Source of the DNA: Callipepla californica brunnescens
Lineage: Eukaryota > Chordata > Aves > Galliformes > Odontophoridae
Reading direction: 5' to 3'
Assembly: GCA_023055505.1 (NCBI GenBank)
Contig: JALIRH010000124.1
Coordinates: 186,001-250,000 of the forward strand
Length of the DNA stretch: 64,000 nucleotides
The stretch's first letter is position 1; every line of letters starts with the position of its first letter. Below the pieces are notes generated by a model, which was given only the letters and a program-made list of their open reading frames with translations, did not search any database and had not been told where the DNA came from. Position numbers and translations under genes: made by a program. Positions 1 through 12,070 of this stretch are shown piece by piece.

Positions 1-3000
1 CCGGCAGCGTGTTAATGTTCGAACCGCGAAGAACCGCGTCTCAGGCTCGAATCGCATCAATCGCGGCTACTGCTACTTTTGCCGCTGAAGAAAGACGCCA
101 GCCAGACGGCAGCAGTGCACTGAATCGCGGCTTTTCAAAAATCAGCCGGTAGCGGTCCTATTCCAACAATTCGCGGTTTACACGTGAAAGTGACTCGGTT
201 TCAGGAGTTGGAAGAGAATGTGTGCTGGATCCCAGTGTTAATGGGAAGGAAAGTTTTGATTCTCATTCTGCTCTGCTACTGAATGCAACGTATGTCTGCA
301 TCGTTCATTCATCTGCGAGCACGTTTTCATTCTTTTCTCTGACCAGTGCTGTTATCCGTTTTACTTCCTTAATCTAACACATTCTCTGCAATTTTCTTAC
401 AATACCCGCGGATCTTTCTCATTCTCTCTCAAAAAGGTATGTTTTTCAGAACTATGGAAGCAATGGAGAGACGTTAAGTACGGAAAGATAATTCCTCTCC
501 CAAAGGTGTGTGTGATTCCACCGCTTCTAAGGGTTCCCCAGAAAACCTTGTCACCGGAGCATCGGAATAGCTCCCTTTAGAAGCAGAGAAAAAGCGGCAG
601 AGAATTTGATGCTCGAACCGCGCTTAGCCGCGGATTCCGATTCAATCGCACCAGTCGCGGCTCCTGCTGCTTTTGCCGCTGAAGAAAGACACCAGTCAGC
701 CGGCTGCCGTGCACTGAATCGCGGCATCAATAATCAGCCGGTAGCGGTTCTTCTTTAACAAATCGCGGTTTACACGTGAAAGTGACTCCTTTTCAGGAGC
801 TGTAAGTGTATGTATGCTGCATCCCAATTTTAGTGGGAGGGAAAGTTTTGATTCTCATTCTGCTCTACTACTGAATGCAACGTATGTCTGCATCGTTCAT
901 TCATCTACGAGCACGTTTTCATTCTTTTCTCTGAGCAGTCTTGTTATTCCTTTTCCTACCTCTTTTTAATATCGTCACACAAGTTTTTCTTGCCAAACAA
1001 ACAATTCATTCCCTTTTTCTTTTGGAACGGTATGGTATTCAGAGCTAAAAAGTCCAATAGTAGCGTTAAGTACGTTAAACTTTTTCTTCTACCAAATGTA
1101 TGTTTGATTCCACCTCTTCTAAGTGTTTCCCAAAAACACTATCATCGGAGCTTTGCAAAAGCCTTCTTTAGCAAGCAGAGCAAACCGGCAGAGTGTTAAT
1201 TTTCGAACCGCTCAGAACCTCGGATTCCGCTCGAATCGCATCAATCGCGGCTCCTGCTGCTTTTGCCGCTGAAGAAAGACGCCAGTCAGACGGCAGCAGT
1301 GCACTGAATCGCGGCTTTTCAAAAATCAGCCGGTAGCGGTTCTTCTCCAACAATTCGCGGTTTACACGTGAAAGTGACTCGGTTTCAGGAGTTGGAAGAG
1401 AATGTGTGCTGGATCCCAGTTTTAATAGGAGTGAAAGTTTTAATTCTTATTCTGCTCTGTTACTGTATGCAACGTACGTCTGAATCGTTCATTCATCTGC
1501 GAGCACGTTTTCATTCTTTTTCTCTGACCAGTGCTGTTATCCTTTTTACTTCCTTAATATAACACATTCATTTCAATTTTCTTACAATACCGGCGGATCT
1601 TTCTCATTCTCTCTCAAAAAGGTATGTTTTTCAGAACTATGGAAGCAATGGAGAGATGTTAAGTACGGAAAGATAATTCCTCTCCCAAAGGTGTGTGTGA
1701 TTCCACCGCTTCTAAGGGTTCCCCAGAAAACCTTGTCACCGGAGCATCGGAATAGCCCCCTTTAGAAGCAGAGAAAAAGCGGCAGAGAATTTGATGCTCG
1801 AACCGCGCTTAGCCGCGGATTCCGATTCAATCGCACCAGTCGCGGCTCCTGCTGCTTTTGCCGCTGAAGAAAGACGCTAGTCAGCCGGTAAAAGTGCACG
1901 GAATCGCGGCTTCAGTAAACAGCCGGTAGCGGTTCTTCTCCAACAATTCGCGGTTTACACGTGAAAGTGACTCCTTTTCAGGAGTTGTATGTGTATGTTT
2001 GCTGCATCCCAATGTTAGTGGGAGGGAAAGTTTTGATTCTCATTCTGCTCTACTACTGAATGCAACGTATCTCTGCATCATTCATTCATCTACGAGCACG
2101 TTTTCATTCTTTACTCTGACCAGTGTTGTTATTCTTTTTCGTACTTCTAGTTAATACATGGAAAAACTTTTTCTTGTCGAACACAAGTATCTTTCGATTC
2201 TCTTTTGCAAAAGTATGGTATTCAGAGATAAAGAAGCAAAAGAGAAACGTTTATTAAGGAAAGCTGTTTCCTCTACCAAATGGATGTGTGATTCCACCGC
2301 TTCTAAGTGTTCCCCAAAAACACTGTCATCTGAGCATTGCAAATGCTACCTATTACAAACATAGCAAACCGGTAGCGAGCTAATGTTCGAACCGCGGAAA
2401 ACCGTGAATCATGTTCGAATCGCATCAATCGCGGCTCCTGCTGCTTTTGCCGCTGAAGAAAGAAGCCAGTCAGTTGAAAGACGTGCACTGAATTGCGTCT
2501 TCAGTAATCAGCCGGTAGCGGTTCTATTCCAACAAATCGCGGTTGAAACCTGAAAGTGACTCCAATTCTGGTGTTGTAAGTGAATGGATGCTGGATCCCA
2601 GTGTCAGTGAGAGGGAAAGTTTTGATTCTCATTCTGCTCTACTACTGAATGCAACGTATGTCTGCATCATTCATTCATCTACGAGCACGTTTTCATTCCT
2701 TTCTCTGAGCAGTCTTGTAATTCCTTTTCCTACCTCTAGTTAATATCGTCACACAAGTTTTTCTTGCCAAACAAACAATTCATTCCCTTTTTCTTTTGGA
2801 ACGGTATGGTATTCAGAGCTAAAAAGTCAAATAGTAGCGTTAAGTACGTTAAACTTTTTCTTCTACCAAATGTATGTTTGATTCCACCTCTTCTAAGTGT
2901 TCCCCAAAAACACTGTCAGCGGAGCGTTGCAATAGCCACTTTTAACAAGCAAAGCAAACCGGCAGCGTGTTAATGTTCGAACCGCGAAGAACCGCGTCTC

Positions 3001-5495
3001 AGGCTCGAATCGCATCAATCGCGGCTACTGCTGCTTTTGCCGCTGAAGAAAGACGCCAGCCAGACAGCAGCAGTGCACTGAATCGCGGCTTTTCAAAAAT
3101 CAGCCGGTAGAGGTCCTATTCCAACAATTCGCGGTTTACACGTGAAAGTGACTCGGTTTCAGGAGTTGGAAGAGAATGTGTGCTGGATCCCAGTGTTAAT
3201 GGGAAGGAAAGTTTTGATTCTCATTCTGCTCTGCTACTGAATGCAACGTATGTCTGCATCGTTCATTCATCTGCGAGCACGTTTTCATTCTTTTCTCTGA
3301 CCAGTGCTGTTATCCTTTTTACTTCCTCAATCTAACACATTCACTTCAATTTTCTTACAATACCCGCGGATCTTTCTCATTCTCTCTCAAAAAGGTATGT
3401 TTTTCAGAACTATGGAAGCAATGGAGAGGCGTTAAGTACGGAAAGCTGGTTCCTCTCCCAAAGGCGTGTGTGATTCCACCGCTTCTAAGGGTTCCCGAGA
3501 AAACCTTGTCACCGGAGCATCGGAATAGCCCCCTTTAAGAAGCAGAGCAAAGCGGCCGAGAGTTTTCTGCTCGAACCGCGCTTAGCCGCGGATTCCCATT
3601 CACTCGCATCAATCGCGGCTCCTGCTGCTTTTGCCGCTGAAGAAATACGCCAGTCAGCCGGTAAAAGTGCACGGAATCGCGGCTTCAGTAAACAGCCGGT
3701 AGCGGTTCTTCTTTAACAAATCGCGGTTTACACGTGAAAGTGACTCGGTTCCAAGATTTGTATGTGTATGTACGCTGCATCCCAATTTTAGTGGGAGGGA
3801 AAGTTTTGATTCTCATTCTGCTCTACTACTGAATGCAACGTATCTCTGCATCATTCATTCATCTACGAGCACGTTTTCATTCTTTACTCTGACCAGTGTT
3901 GTTATTCTTTTTCGTACTTCTAGTTAATACATGGAAAAACTTTTTCTTGTCGAACACAAGTATCTTTCGATTCTCTTTTGCAAAAGTATGGTATTCAGAG
4001 ATAAAGAAGCAAAAGAGAAACGTTTATTAAGGAAAGCTGTTTCCTCTACCAAATGGATGTGTGATTCCACCGCTTCTAAGTGTTCCCCAAAAACACTGTC
4101 ATCTGAGCATTGCAAATGCTACCTATTACAAACATAGCAAACCGGTAGCGAGCTAATGTTCGAACCGCGGAAAACCGTGAATCATGTTCGAATCGCATCA
4201 ATCGCGGCTCCTGCTGCTTTTGCCGCTGAAGAAAGAAGCCAGTCAGTTGAAAGACGTGCACTGAATTGCGTCTTCAGTAATCAGCCGGTAGCGGTTCTAT
4301 TCCAACAAATCGCGGTAGAAACCTGAAAGTGACTCCAATTCTGGTGTTGTAAGTGAATGGATGCTGGATCCCAGTGTCAGTGAGAGGGAAAGTTTTGATT
4401 CTCATTCTGCTCTACTACTGAATGCAACGTATGTCTGCATCATTCATTCATCTACGAGCACGTTTTCATTCCTTTCTCTGAGCAGTCTTGTAATTCCTTT
4501 TCCTACCTCTAGTTAATATCGTCACACAAGTTTTTCTTGCCAAACAAACAATTCATTCCCTTTTTCTTTTGGAACGGTATGGTATTCAGAGCTAAAAAGT
4601 CAAATAGTAGCGTTAAGTACGTTAAACTTTTTCTTCTACCAAATGTATGTTTGATTCCACCTCTTCTAAGTGTTCCCCAAAAACACTGTCAGCGGAGCGT
4701 TGCAAAAGCCACTTTTAACAAGCAAAGCAAACCGGCAGCGTGCTAATGTTCGAACCGCGAAGAACCGCGTATCAGGCTCGAATCGCATCAATCGCGGCTC
4801 CTGCTGCTTTTGCCGCTGAAGAAAGACACCAGTCAGACGGCAGCAGTGCACTGAATCGCGGCTTTTCAAAAATCAGCCGGTAGCGGTCTAATTCCAACAA
4901 TTCGCGGTTTACACGTGAAAGTGACTCGGTTTCAGGAGTTGGAAGAGAATGTGTGCTGGATCCCAGTGTTAATGGGAAGGAAAGTTTTGATTCTCATTCT
5001 GCTCTGCTACTGAGTGCAACGTATGTCTGAATCGTTCATTCATCTGCGAGCACGTTTTCATTCTTTTCTCTGACCAGTGCTCTTATCCTTTTTACTTCCT
5101 CAATCTAACACATTCACTTCAATTTTCTTACAATACCCGCGGATCTTTCTCATTCTCTCTCAAAAAGGGATGTTTTTCAGAACTATGGAAGCAATGGAGA
5201 GACGTTAAGTACGGAAAGCTGGTTCCTCTCCCAAAGGCGTGTGTGATTCTACCGCTTCTAAATTTTCCCCAGAAAACGTTGTCACCGGAGCATCGGAATA
5301 GCCCCCTTTAAGAAGCAGAGAAAAAGCGGCCGAGAGTTTGATGCTCGAACCGCGCTTAGCCGCGGATTCCCATTCAATCGCATCAATCGCGGCTCCTGCT
5401 GCTTTTGCCGCTGAAGAAAGACGCCAGTCAGCCGGCTGCCGTGCACTCAATAGCGCCTTCTCTAATCAGCCGGCATCGGTCCTATTCCAACACAT
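1..5495. repeat. About 590-bp satellite in a 1.77-kb higher-order array
   Basis: Tandem monomers begin near 18, 610, 1203, 1797, 2384, 2974, 3568, 4159, 4750 and 5343, each recognised by a TTCGAACCG or CTCGAACCG start and a shared GCCGCTGAAGAAA segment; spacing is 587-594 bp. Three variants (A, B, C) recur in the order A-B-C with a period of about 1773 bp, seen for example as near-identical stretches at 2764, 4537 and (partly) 990. The first copies are A, a B/C hybrid, A, B, C. The last monomer stops at about 5495, where telomere-like repeat begins. The 61-69-residue ORFs in the array recur once per monomer and have no family features. I do not recognise the satellite; a centromeric or subtelomeric satellite is a reasonable inference. 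Confidence 0.95.
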
Positions 5496-6926
5496 ATGCT
5501 AAAGCTAAACCTCAGCCTACTCTCACCCTTACGCACCAGCTAACCCTGCCTCAATCCCTACATACAGATCAAATCCGAAACCTAAACCTAACCCTAAACC
5601 TCAACTTCATGCTAACATCAACACTCAACCTAATCCTATCCCTAAATAGAATCATCACATTGAGAAACACTTTCTCCCTAACCCTAATCCGAAATCGAAT
5701 CCGAAACCTCAAAGAATCCCAAACCCTTTCCATAGCTCTAACCCAATGCTGAACCCTACCCTGACCCACTTTCACTACCCCTTACCATAAAACTCAATCA
5801 ACACCAAAACCCACCCCTGACACTAAACCTAACACTAATTCTTATCCTAACCCTAACCCAAACACTTACCCTAATCCGAACCAAAACCCAAGCCCTAACC
5901 CGAGCACAAAGCCTTCCCTTGCCCCTCATTCTATTCTGAACCCTAACCGGAAACCTAACACTTACCCTAAGACCAACCCTTTCCCTAAACAGAAACCTAT
6001 CCCTAGCAGAAGCGGAACCCAAGCAAAAACTCCTACTTCAACACCAACCCCAAGTTGATGCCCAAGCCTAAACCTGACACATAGCATCAGATTACCACAA
6101 CCCTCACCTAAACTCTAACCCCAACCCTAACACTAAGACTTACCCTAGCTATCTGATGGTCCTCATACCCTATTCCAATTCCTAAACCCAAGGCAAACAC
6201 CACACCAAAAGCAATGCCTACCATTTTCCAAACCTGAAACTTAAAGTCAACCTAAACCTTACTCTAACCGTATATCAAACCCTGACCATTAGCCTCATTG
6301 TGACTCTAAGTCTGCCTTCAATCGAAATCTGACCCTAAAACCAACCCCAACTCAAAGCCCAACCCTAAACCTAAAGCTAAGCATCAGATTACCGCAGATC
6401 TCACCTAACCTATCCCTACTTCTAACCCCAAACCCAATCCAAACGCCAAACCTATTCCTAACCTAACACTAAGCCAGAACCCAACCCAAGGCCTACCCCT
6501 TCTCTCAGCCTAACACTCAAACTAACCTAGACCCAAAACCAACCCTAAATCAAATCCTAACCCTCCCCCTTACTCTATCCTGTACCCAAGCAAGGCGTAA
6601 CCCTTCTCTGATCCTAAAACTAAAGAGAGCTCTACCCCATACTCTAAACCTTCATCTACACCAAAACCTAACCCTATCCCTAATCCAAAACCTAACCCTA
6701 AACCTAACCCGAACTCTAACCTTAATCCTAAACCTAAACCTTACCCTAACCCTAAGCCTAACCTTAACCCTAAGCCTTCTCTGAACCTCAAACTAAAGAG
6801 AACCCTAGCCCTTGCACTAAACCTTCAGCTACACAAAAAAATAACCCTAACCTAATCCTAAAACAAACCCTAAACCTAACCCAAAGCATCAGATTACCAC
6901 AACCCTAACCTGACACCTACACTCAA
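5496..6926 (-). repeat. Degenerate telomere-like repeat, C-rich on plus strand
   Basis: The stretch is built from CCCTAA, CCTAAA and ACCCTAACC variants with many substitutions, so it is interstitial telomere-like DNA and not a functional telomere end. Non-telomeric words recur in it, notably GCATCAGATT near 6084, 6381 and 6886, which also occur in the blocks at 12.6-14.0 kb and 59.1-60.6 kb and, reverse-complemented, at 50.0 and 62.7-63.6 kb. The ORFs crossing it are low-complexity repeats of Pro, Asn, Leu, Thr or Arg and are not genes. Confidence 0.9.
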
Positions 6927-7080
6927 ATGCATCCTTCCCCTTATTTGAAGCAAAGTGAAATCCTAAATGGAATTCATAGGAAGAGCGAATTCACCAATCT
7001 TCATCGTATACAATGCACAATACATATACAATATACATACAAAGCGTACAAGGAAATGACTGAGTTTTCTCGTCTGTTAA

Positions 7081-7111
<31 letters not shown>

Positions 7112-7114
7112 GTT
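6927..7114. other. Short stretch beyond the pol stop of the class I provirus
   Basis: About 190 bp, AT-rich, with an A-rich AAAAC run near 7080-7110. No env-like reading frame, LTR end or polypurine tract is recognisable. It may be the first bases after pol in the provirus or old flanking DNA; the sequence does not decide. Confidence 0.4.
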
Positions 7115-10100
7115 TTACATTTTTCTTAGAGTGGTTTGTAGATCGTCCGAAGTCTTGGACACCTCCCACTGGGGTCCTGTGTCACGGATTGGTCCTTTCA
7201 CATGGCTTGCATGGATCCATCTGCGCTCAGCTGTCCGGATGGCTGTTTCTGTTGCTAATAAAACAAGAAAAGGTCCTTCCCAGCGGGGAGTTAGAGATGA
7301 CTCTTTCCACGTTTTAATTTAAACCTTGTCTCCTGGACTGATTCCATGTATTGCCATATCTAGCGGAGGCCGTTGGACCACCAGTCCTTCCATTCTTCAT
7401 TCATTCCTTCTCTTATTCATTTCAATTCAATATTCCTGTATTTTCTTCTACCTTGGGATGTTCCGATGGGAGTTCTAAATCATATGGCATTCCATATCCC
7501 ATTTCAAAAGGTGATATTCCAGTCTCTCTTCTTGCTTCTGTTCTTCAGTTAAGTAGTGCCAGTGGCAAACACTTCATCCAAGACATCTTGGTTTCAATCA
7601 TTCCTTTAGTAAGCCGCTTTGGAAGTTCCCCATTCGACCTTTCTACTTTTCCAGAGCTCTGTGGGTGCCATGGGGTGCGATATTCCCATTTGGTCCCCAT
7701 TGGAGCTAAAGCCTCTTACACTGCCTTTAATACAAAGTGAGGGTCTCTAGCTGAATCTGCAACTTCCATGTTCCCATATCTGGGGATAATATGTTCGAAC
7801 AATGTCTTGATTACTGTCTGGGCTGTTGCCCTAGCGGTGGGGTAGGCCTCCAGAAAATGTGTTCAATGGGCGATTCTTCCTAAGAAGTACTTCTATCTTC
7901 CAACCCTGGGGAGATCTGTGAAGTCTATCTGCATTTGAGCAAAAGGTCTGACAGCCCATTCCCTTCCTCCCTGTATTTTTTCCCTCAGTTGTTGTTTCTT
8001 TCCTTTCCTCCAAATCATACAATGATCTACAATTCCTTTGGCTATGCTAGAAATGCCTATACACATCTATTTCATTGTGAATTGGTCCACCAAGGCCTGA
8101 AGCCCGCAATGAGTCTGCTTAGGAAATTCTCCTCATCTTCTCCAAGCTTTAGGGATTACCTCTCTTCCATCAGCTAATAACCATTTTCCCTCCTTTTCCT
8201 CAACCTCCATTTGTCGGAGCCGCTCTTTTCGCTTCTTCATCAGCAAAATTAGTTCCCCTTATTTCAGCCGACATTGCCCTCTGGTGCCTTTCCGTGTACT
8301 ACTGCGCTTTTCTCTGGTTCTCTTCTTGCCCTCAGAGTTTGTCTTCTTAACGACTGGTGAATTAACCCTTTCCCGGGTGAGTTTACCAATCCTCTTTCCT
8401 CCCATCTTTTTCCCAAGGTATGGACTACCCCATACGCATACCTAGAATCTGTAGAGATAGTCCCAATGCTTCCTTTCAACATTTGAAGGGCTGGAAGGAT
8501 TGTATAGAATTTCACAGCCTGAGCTGACCACGTTCTGTCCAATGCTCCCGATTCAATTACTGGAAATGTTTTCCCGTTTAGTAGAGCATCCCCTGATTTT
8601 CCTTTTCCTTCTACCACCCGGGAGGAGCCATCTACAAATCATTTGCCCCCTTCTAATAACTTCTCCTCTTCTAAGTCCTCCCCTCTTTTAGCCTGATACT
8701 CTATACACTGAATGCAATCATGGCTTAAATCTTCATCTGGTTCCCCATAGAAAAATTGAGCAGGATTTGGCAAACTTGGAGTTTCTATTTCTAATTGAGG
8801 AGAATGGATTAGGATTCCTTCCTATTTCAATAGTCTAGCATCTGTAATCCACTTCTCTGCTTTTTCTTGGAGTACTCCCCTTATTGTCATGTGGACTATA
8901 CACTTGTAATTCACCCCTGAAAGTCATCTTCCCTGCTTCTTCTACTAACAGAGCTACAGCAACTATTGCTCGTAGACAGGTAGGCCACCCACGGCTAACG
9001 GGATCCAAGAGTTTTGAAAAGTATCCTGCTGGCTTCTTCTTCCCGGCCCATTCCTGGCTCACTACTCCAAAAGCGATCCCTTCGTCTGTATTTACAAAAA
9101 GGTAAAATGGGCTTTTTAGATCAGGTAAGCTTAACGCTGGTGCATGAAGAAGATCTACCTTGAAGTCTTCTAATCTTTGCTCATCCTCCTGGCTCCACTT
9201 TCTTCAGCCATCTTGTACTAGTTTCTGCTATAAAAGCTTTACCTTACTGCTATCATTCTCAATCCATTGTCGACAGCATCCTAGCAGCCCTAACATCTGC
9301 CTCACCTGCCTCTTGCCTCTTGGGGCTTTTCAAGATCAAATCCCATTTGCCCGTTCTGGATCTAATGTCTTATTTCCCTTGCTTAACCAATGTCCCAAAT
9401 ATTTCACTTCCTCTTCTGTAAATTGGCATTTTGCCTTTGAAACTTGGAACCCCTTTGAACCAAAGAAATGCAATAGTTTAATGCTCTCCTGTCTAACTGT
9501 CTCCTCGCCTGCTCCAGCTAATAGTAAGTCATCTACATATTGCACTAAGGTTGCCTGTGGGTTTAGTTCATCAGTTTTTAGTACTTGCTCAAGGGCTTGC
9601 CCAAACAAGTTAGGGATTCTGTGAATCCCTGTGGGAGCACTGTCCCTCTGAGTTGTTGTTTTCTATGGGGGTTTGGATCTTCCCACTCGAAGACAAAGTA
9701 GTCTCTGCATTCTGCCGTCAGGGGGCAGGTCCAAAAAGCATCCTTGAAATCAATTCCACTATACTACTGAGATTCTGGCTTCAATTGACCGAGCAGCATA
9801 TAGGGGTTTGCCACTACTGGGAAGCGGGGAATTGTTCTCTCCTTAATTTCCCTTGAGTCGTGGACCAATCTGTATGTGCCATAAGGTTTTTTTTTTTTTA
9901 CATGGAGTATGGGAGTATTCTAGGGAGACATACAAGGCTCTAATAGTTCTTTAGATATTAATCTCTCCATTTCAGGTTGTAGCCCTGATTTACCTTCCTG
10001 TGAAATGGGATATTGTTTCACCCTAATTGGAATGCCTGGGTCCTTTAGAATCACTTCAAAGGGTTCTATGTCTAACTTCCCTACTGATTCTGGACTCTAC

Positions 10101-10225
10101 CAAACTTCTGGGTTAATTCTAGCCTCATCTTCTATCGTTAGAGTACGTTGCTGAACAGTTAATTCTCTATCTTTTACTTCCAAATGTATTCCTAACTCCA
10201 CAATTCAATCTCTCCCTAGCAAATT
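7115..10225 (-). pseudogene. pol: Broken pol (RT, RNase H, integrase) of class I provirus
   Basis: The retroviral polymerase polyprotein would copy the RNA genome and integrate it. Visible pieces in minus-strand order: an RT palm segment with a D-F-K-D-A-F type motif near 9730, LPQG near 9630, and the YVDD active site at 9528-9539; an RT connection segment at 8835-9062; RNase H with TDSRYAY inside 8264-8617; integrase core with a TPWHPQSSGKVER stretch near 7650; and the integrase C-terminal GPF/W-type domain at about 7190-7310, then the stop at 7115-7117. Pieces lie in different frames and are separated by stops, so no functional protein can be made. The arrangement and motifs fit gammaretrovirus-like ERV1 elements. 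Confidence 0.88.
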
Positions 10226-10492
10226 CTATTCTGCTTCAGGTACCAATAAAAAAGACTCAGTTCCATAGGTGCTAGGTGATTCTATTTCTACCTGCTTTAC
10301 AACAGGTACCATAAAAGGTTCCCCTTTTGTTCCAATTACTTGTAGCTCTTCCGAGGATAAAGAACATCCTCGAGGTAAATATTGAACAGTCGATCTTTCT
10401 GCCCCAGACTCTACCAAAAATTCCATTTCCTGACGCTGAGAACCCAATTTCAATTTTATCAAGGGCTTGTTTCTTTCCCAGGTCCCCAGCAC
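10226..10492 (-). pseudogene. pro: Protease remnant of class I provirus, altered active site
   Basis: The 88-residue minus-strand reading frame is a retropepsin domain, the enzyme that cuts Gag-Pol. The strand-flap layout is recognisable, but the catalytic Asp-Thr/Ser-Gly-Ala position reads ESGAERS, that is Glu in place of the essential Asp. It lies between the nucleocapsid knuckle and the RT region as expected. A single substitution at the catalytic residue, together with the damaged neighbours, shows this is a decayed copy. Confidence 0.8.
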
Positions 10493-10552
10493 ATAGAGTC
10501 CCTGACCCCCTCAGTCCTCCTGAAACATTTGCTCGTCCCAGATTCTCTTTCT

Positions 10553-11972
10553 ACAGTCTTTCTTCATGTGTCCCTTTTTCTGACAGTAGAAGCATTCAAC
10601 TGTCCTCATATCTCTGGGTCTGTTCTGCTTGGGTTGAAGCGCATTTTCTGCCCGAGGAATATTCCCTCTTCTCCTTGCCTGGAACGCCCCCTTCTGTCCT
10701 TCTCTTACCGCGGCTATCAGACTTCCAGCTTGCCTCTTCTGAGTCTCCTCCTCTCTCCTTAACGTATACTTTCTGAGCCTCTCTCAGCAATTCATCTAAT
10801 CCTCTCTCCTGCCAGTCCTCCAGCTTCTCTAGTTTCCTTCCAATATCTGTCCAGGACCTAGCTTCAAACCGCGTTTTCAGGAGAGCTCGCCCCACGGGGT
10901 AGCAGGATCTAATCCTGAATAGAACTGTACATTTCTGCATAGTCTCTCTAACCACTCAGTAGGAGTTTCATCTTTTTTCCGTTGCTTGCCTTATTTGCCT
11001 TATTGATATTCTGTCCCCGAGGGACAGATTCTCTAATCCCTTGAATAATAAGAACTCGCAAATCTGCCATGTGAGTACCATGTTCCTGGCTCTGATTATC
11101 CCAATTGGGCCGCTGTAAGGGTCACTTTAGATCTGCTCCTGGGCCAGCCGGGTGTTGCTGATCCCAGATTCACGTACCTGCCCTCCTGATCATATCCCTT
11201 TCTTCTGCTCTAAATAGTATGCCCAAAATTGCCTGTGTTTCATCCCAAGTTTAATGGTTGGGACCTGAAGATTGATCTAGCCTCTCGGAGACCCCTCAAG
11301 GATCCTCCAGCAAATTCCCCATCTCCTTCTGAAATTCCCTTATGTATCTCCTGAGTTGAAGGGAACTGAAACATAGCCAGCTCCTGGCTTTGATCCTCCG
11401 GTAGCTACAGGTATTTCTCTTAAAGGGAGAACGTTTCCTCCTTGACCTCTCTCCTGCCTAGCTTGCCTTCTAGTGATCCTTCTCCTAGGGAAGTCTAGGG
11501 GTTCACATTCAGGTTCGTCTCCCAAGTCAGATTCAGCTTGCTCCGGCGGAGCCGCTGGATTCTGTTCGGGGGGAGCGTAAGGCGGGGGGATAGTGTATAA
11601 TGTCCTCCTCTGTTGTATTCCTTTTTTTAATTAGGGGGAACAGAAAGGTTCCAATATCAGATTCTACACATCATTTGCATACTCACCATCTTCCAGATTC
11701 AAAGGCTGTTTTTCATTTGCATAAGCGTTTAGAGCCTGGCAGATCCGGTCCTCAAAGGACCCAAATACTGGCCAGAACAGCTGATCTGCCCTTCTCTGCT
11801 TTCCTCCCCATACCTCCATACAGTCATGTACCATCTTCACCTCACTCTTTCCTCGTCTAGAGGGAGAATCACCCCAATGTTTTAACATTAAACCTAGGGG
11901 ACTTTCTAGTGGTATGTCCGGTAGCTTTACCTGCGAGCTGTACCTAGAGTTCGGAGCTACAGGTCTCTGCAC
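10553..11972 (-). pseudogene. gag: Broken gag (matrix, capsid, nucleocapsid) of class I provirus
   Basis: Gag would form the virion shell. Minus-strand pieces: a matrix-like segment at 11664-11972 with SPLGLMLKHW and a WPVFGSFEDRICQAL stretch; the p12/capsid boundary at 11340-11525 ending in YVSVPFNSGDT; the capsid C-terminal part at 10596-10955 with a KLEKLEDWQERGLDELL helix and a highly charged tail; and a single nucleocapsid zinc knuckle C-X2-C-X4-H-X4-C at 10553-10594. The first Met of the matrix segment is within 80 bp of the primer-binding site. The pieces are in different frames. The one-knuckle layout is that of gammaretroviruses. Confidence 0.85.
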
Positions 11973-12049
11973 AGAAGTTCCCCAGCCCAGGGGCCGTCCG
12001 AAGACGGGGTGCTCCCCTGGAGTGGGAATTCCACAGCAGAGTCGCCTGG

Positions 12050-12067
12050 ATCCGAGTCACGGCACCA
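12050..12067 (-). other. Primer-binding site, tRNA-His type
   Basis: On the minus strand the 18 bases starting TGGTGCCGTGACTCGG lie three bases after the LTR end and are complementary to the 3' end of tRNA-His (its CCA end plus the acceptor and T-arm bases). A His-primed class I element is comparable with, but not necessarily related to, the HERV-H type. Confidence 0.85.
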
Positions 12068-12070
12068 AAT

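Noticed and set aside
990..4746. The repeated 69-residue ORF beginning MPNKQFIPFFF at 990, 2764 and 4537
   Set aside because: It is present once per satellite C-type monomer and differs only as the satellite does; no signal of selection or coding family.
1..5495. CRISPR array
   Set aside because: Long 590-bp tandem monomers without short direct repeats and unique spacers; eukaryotic satellite.
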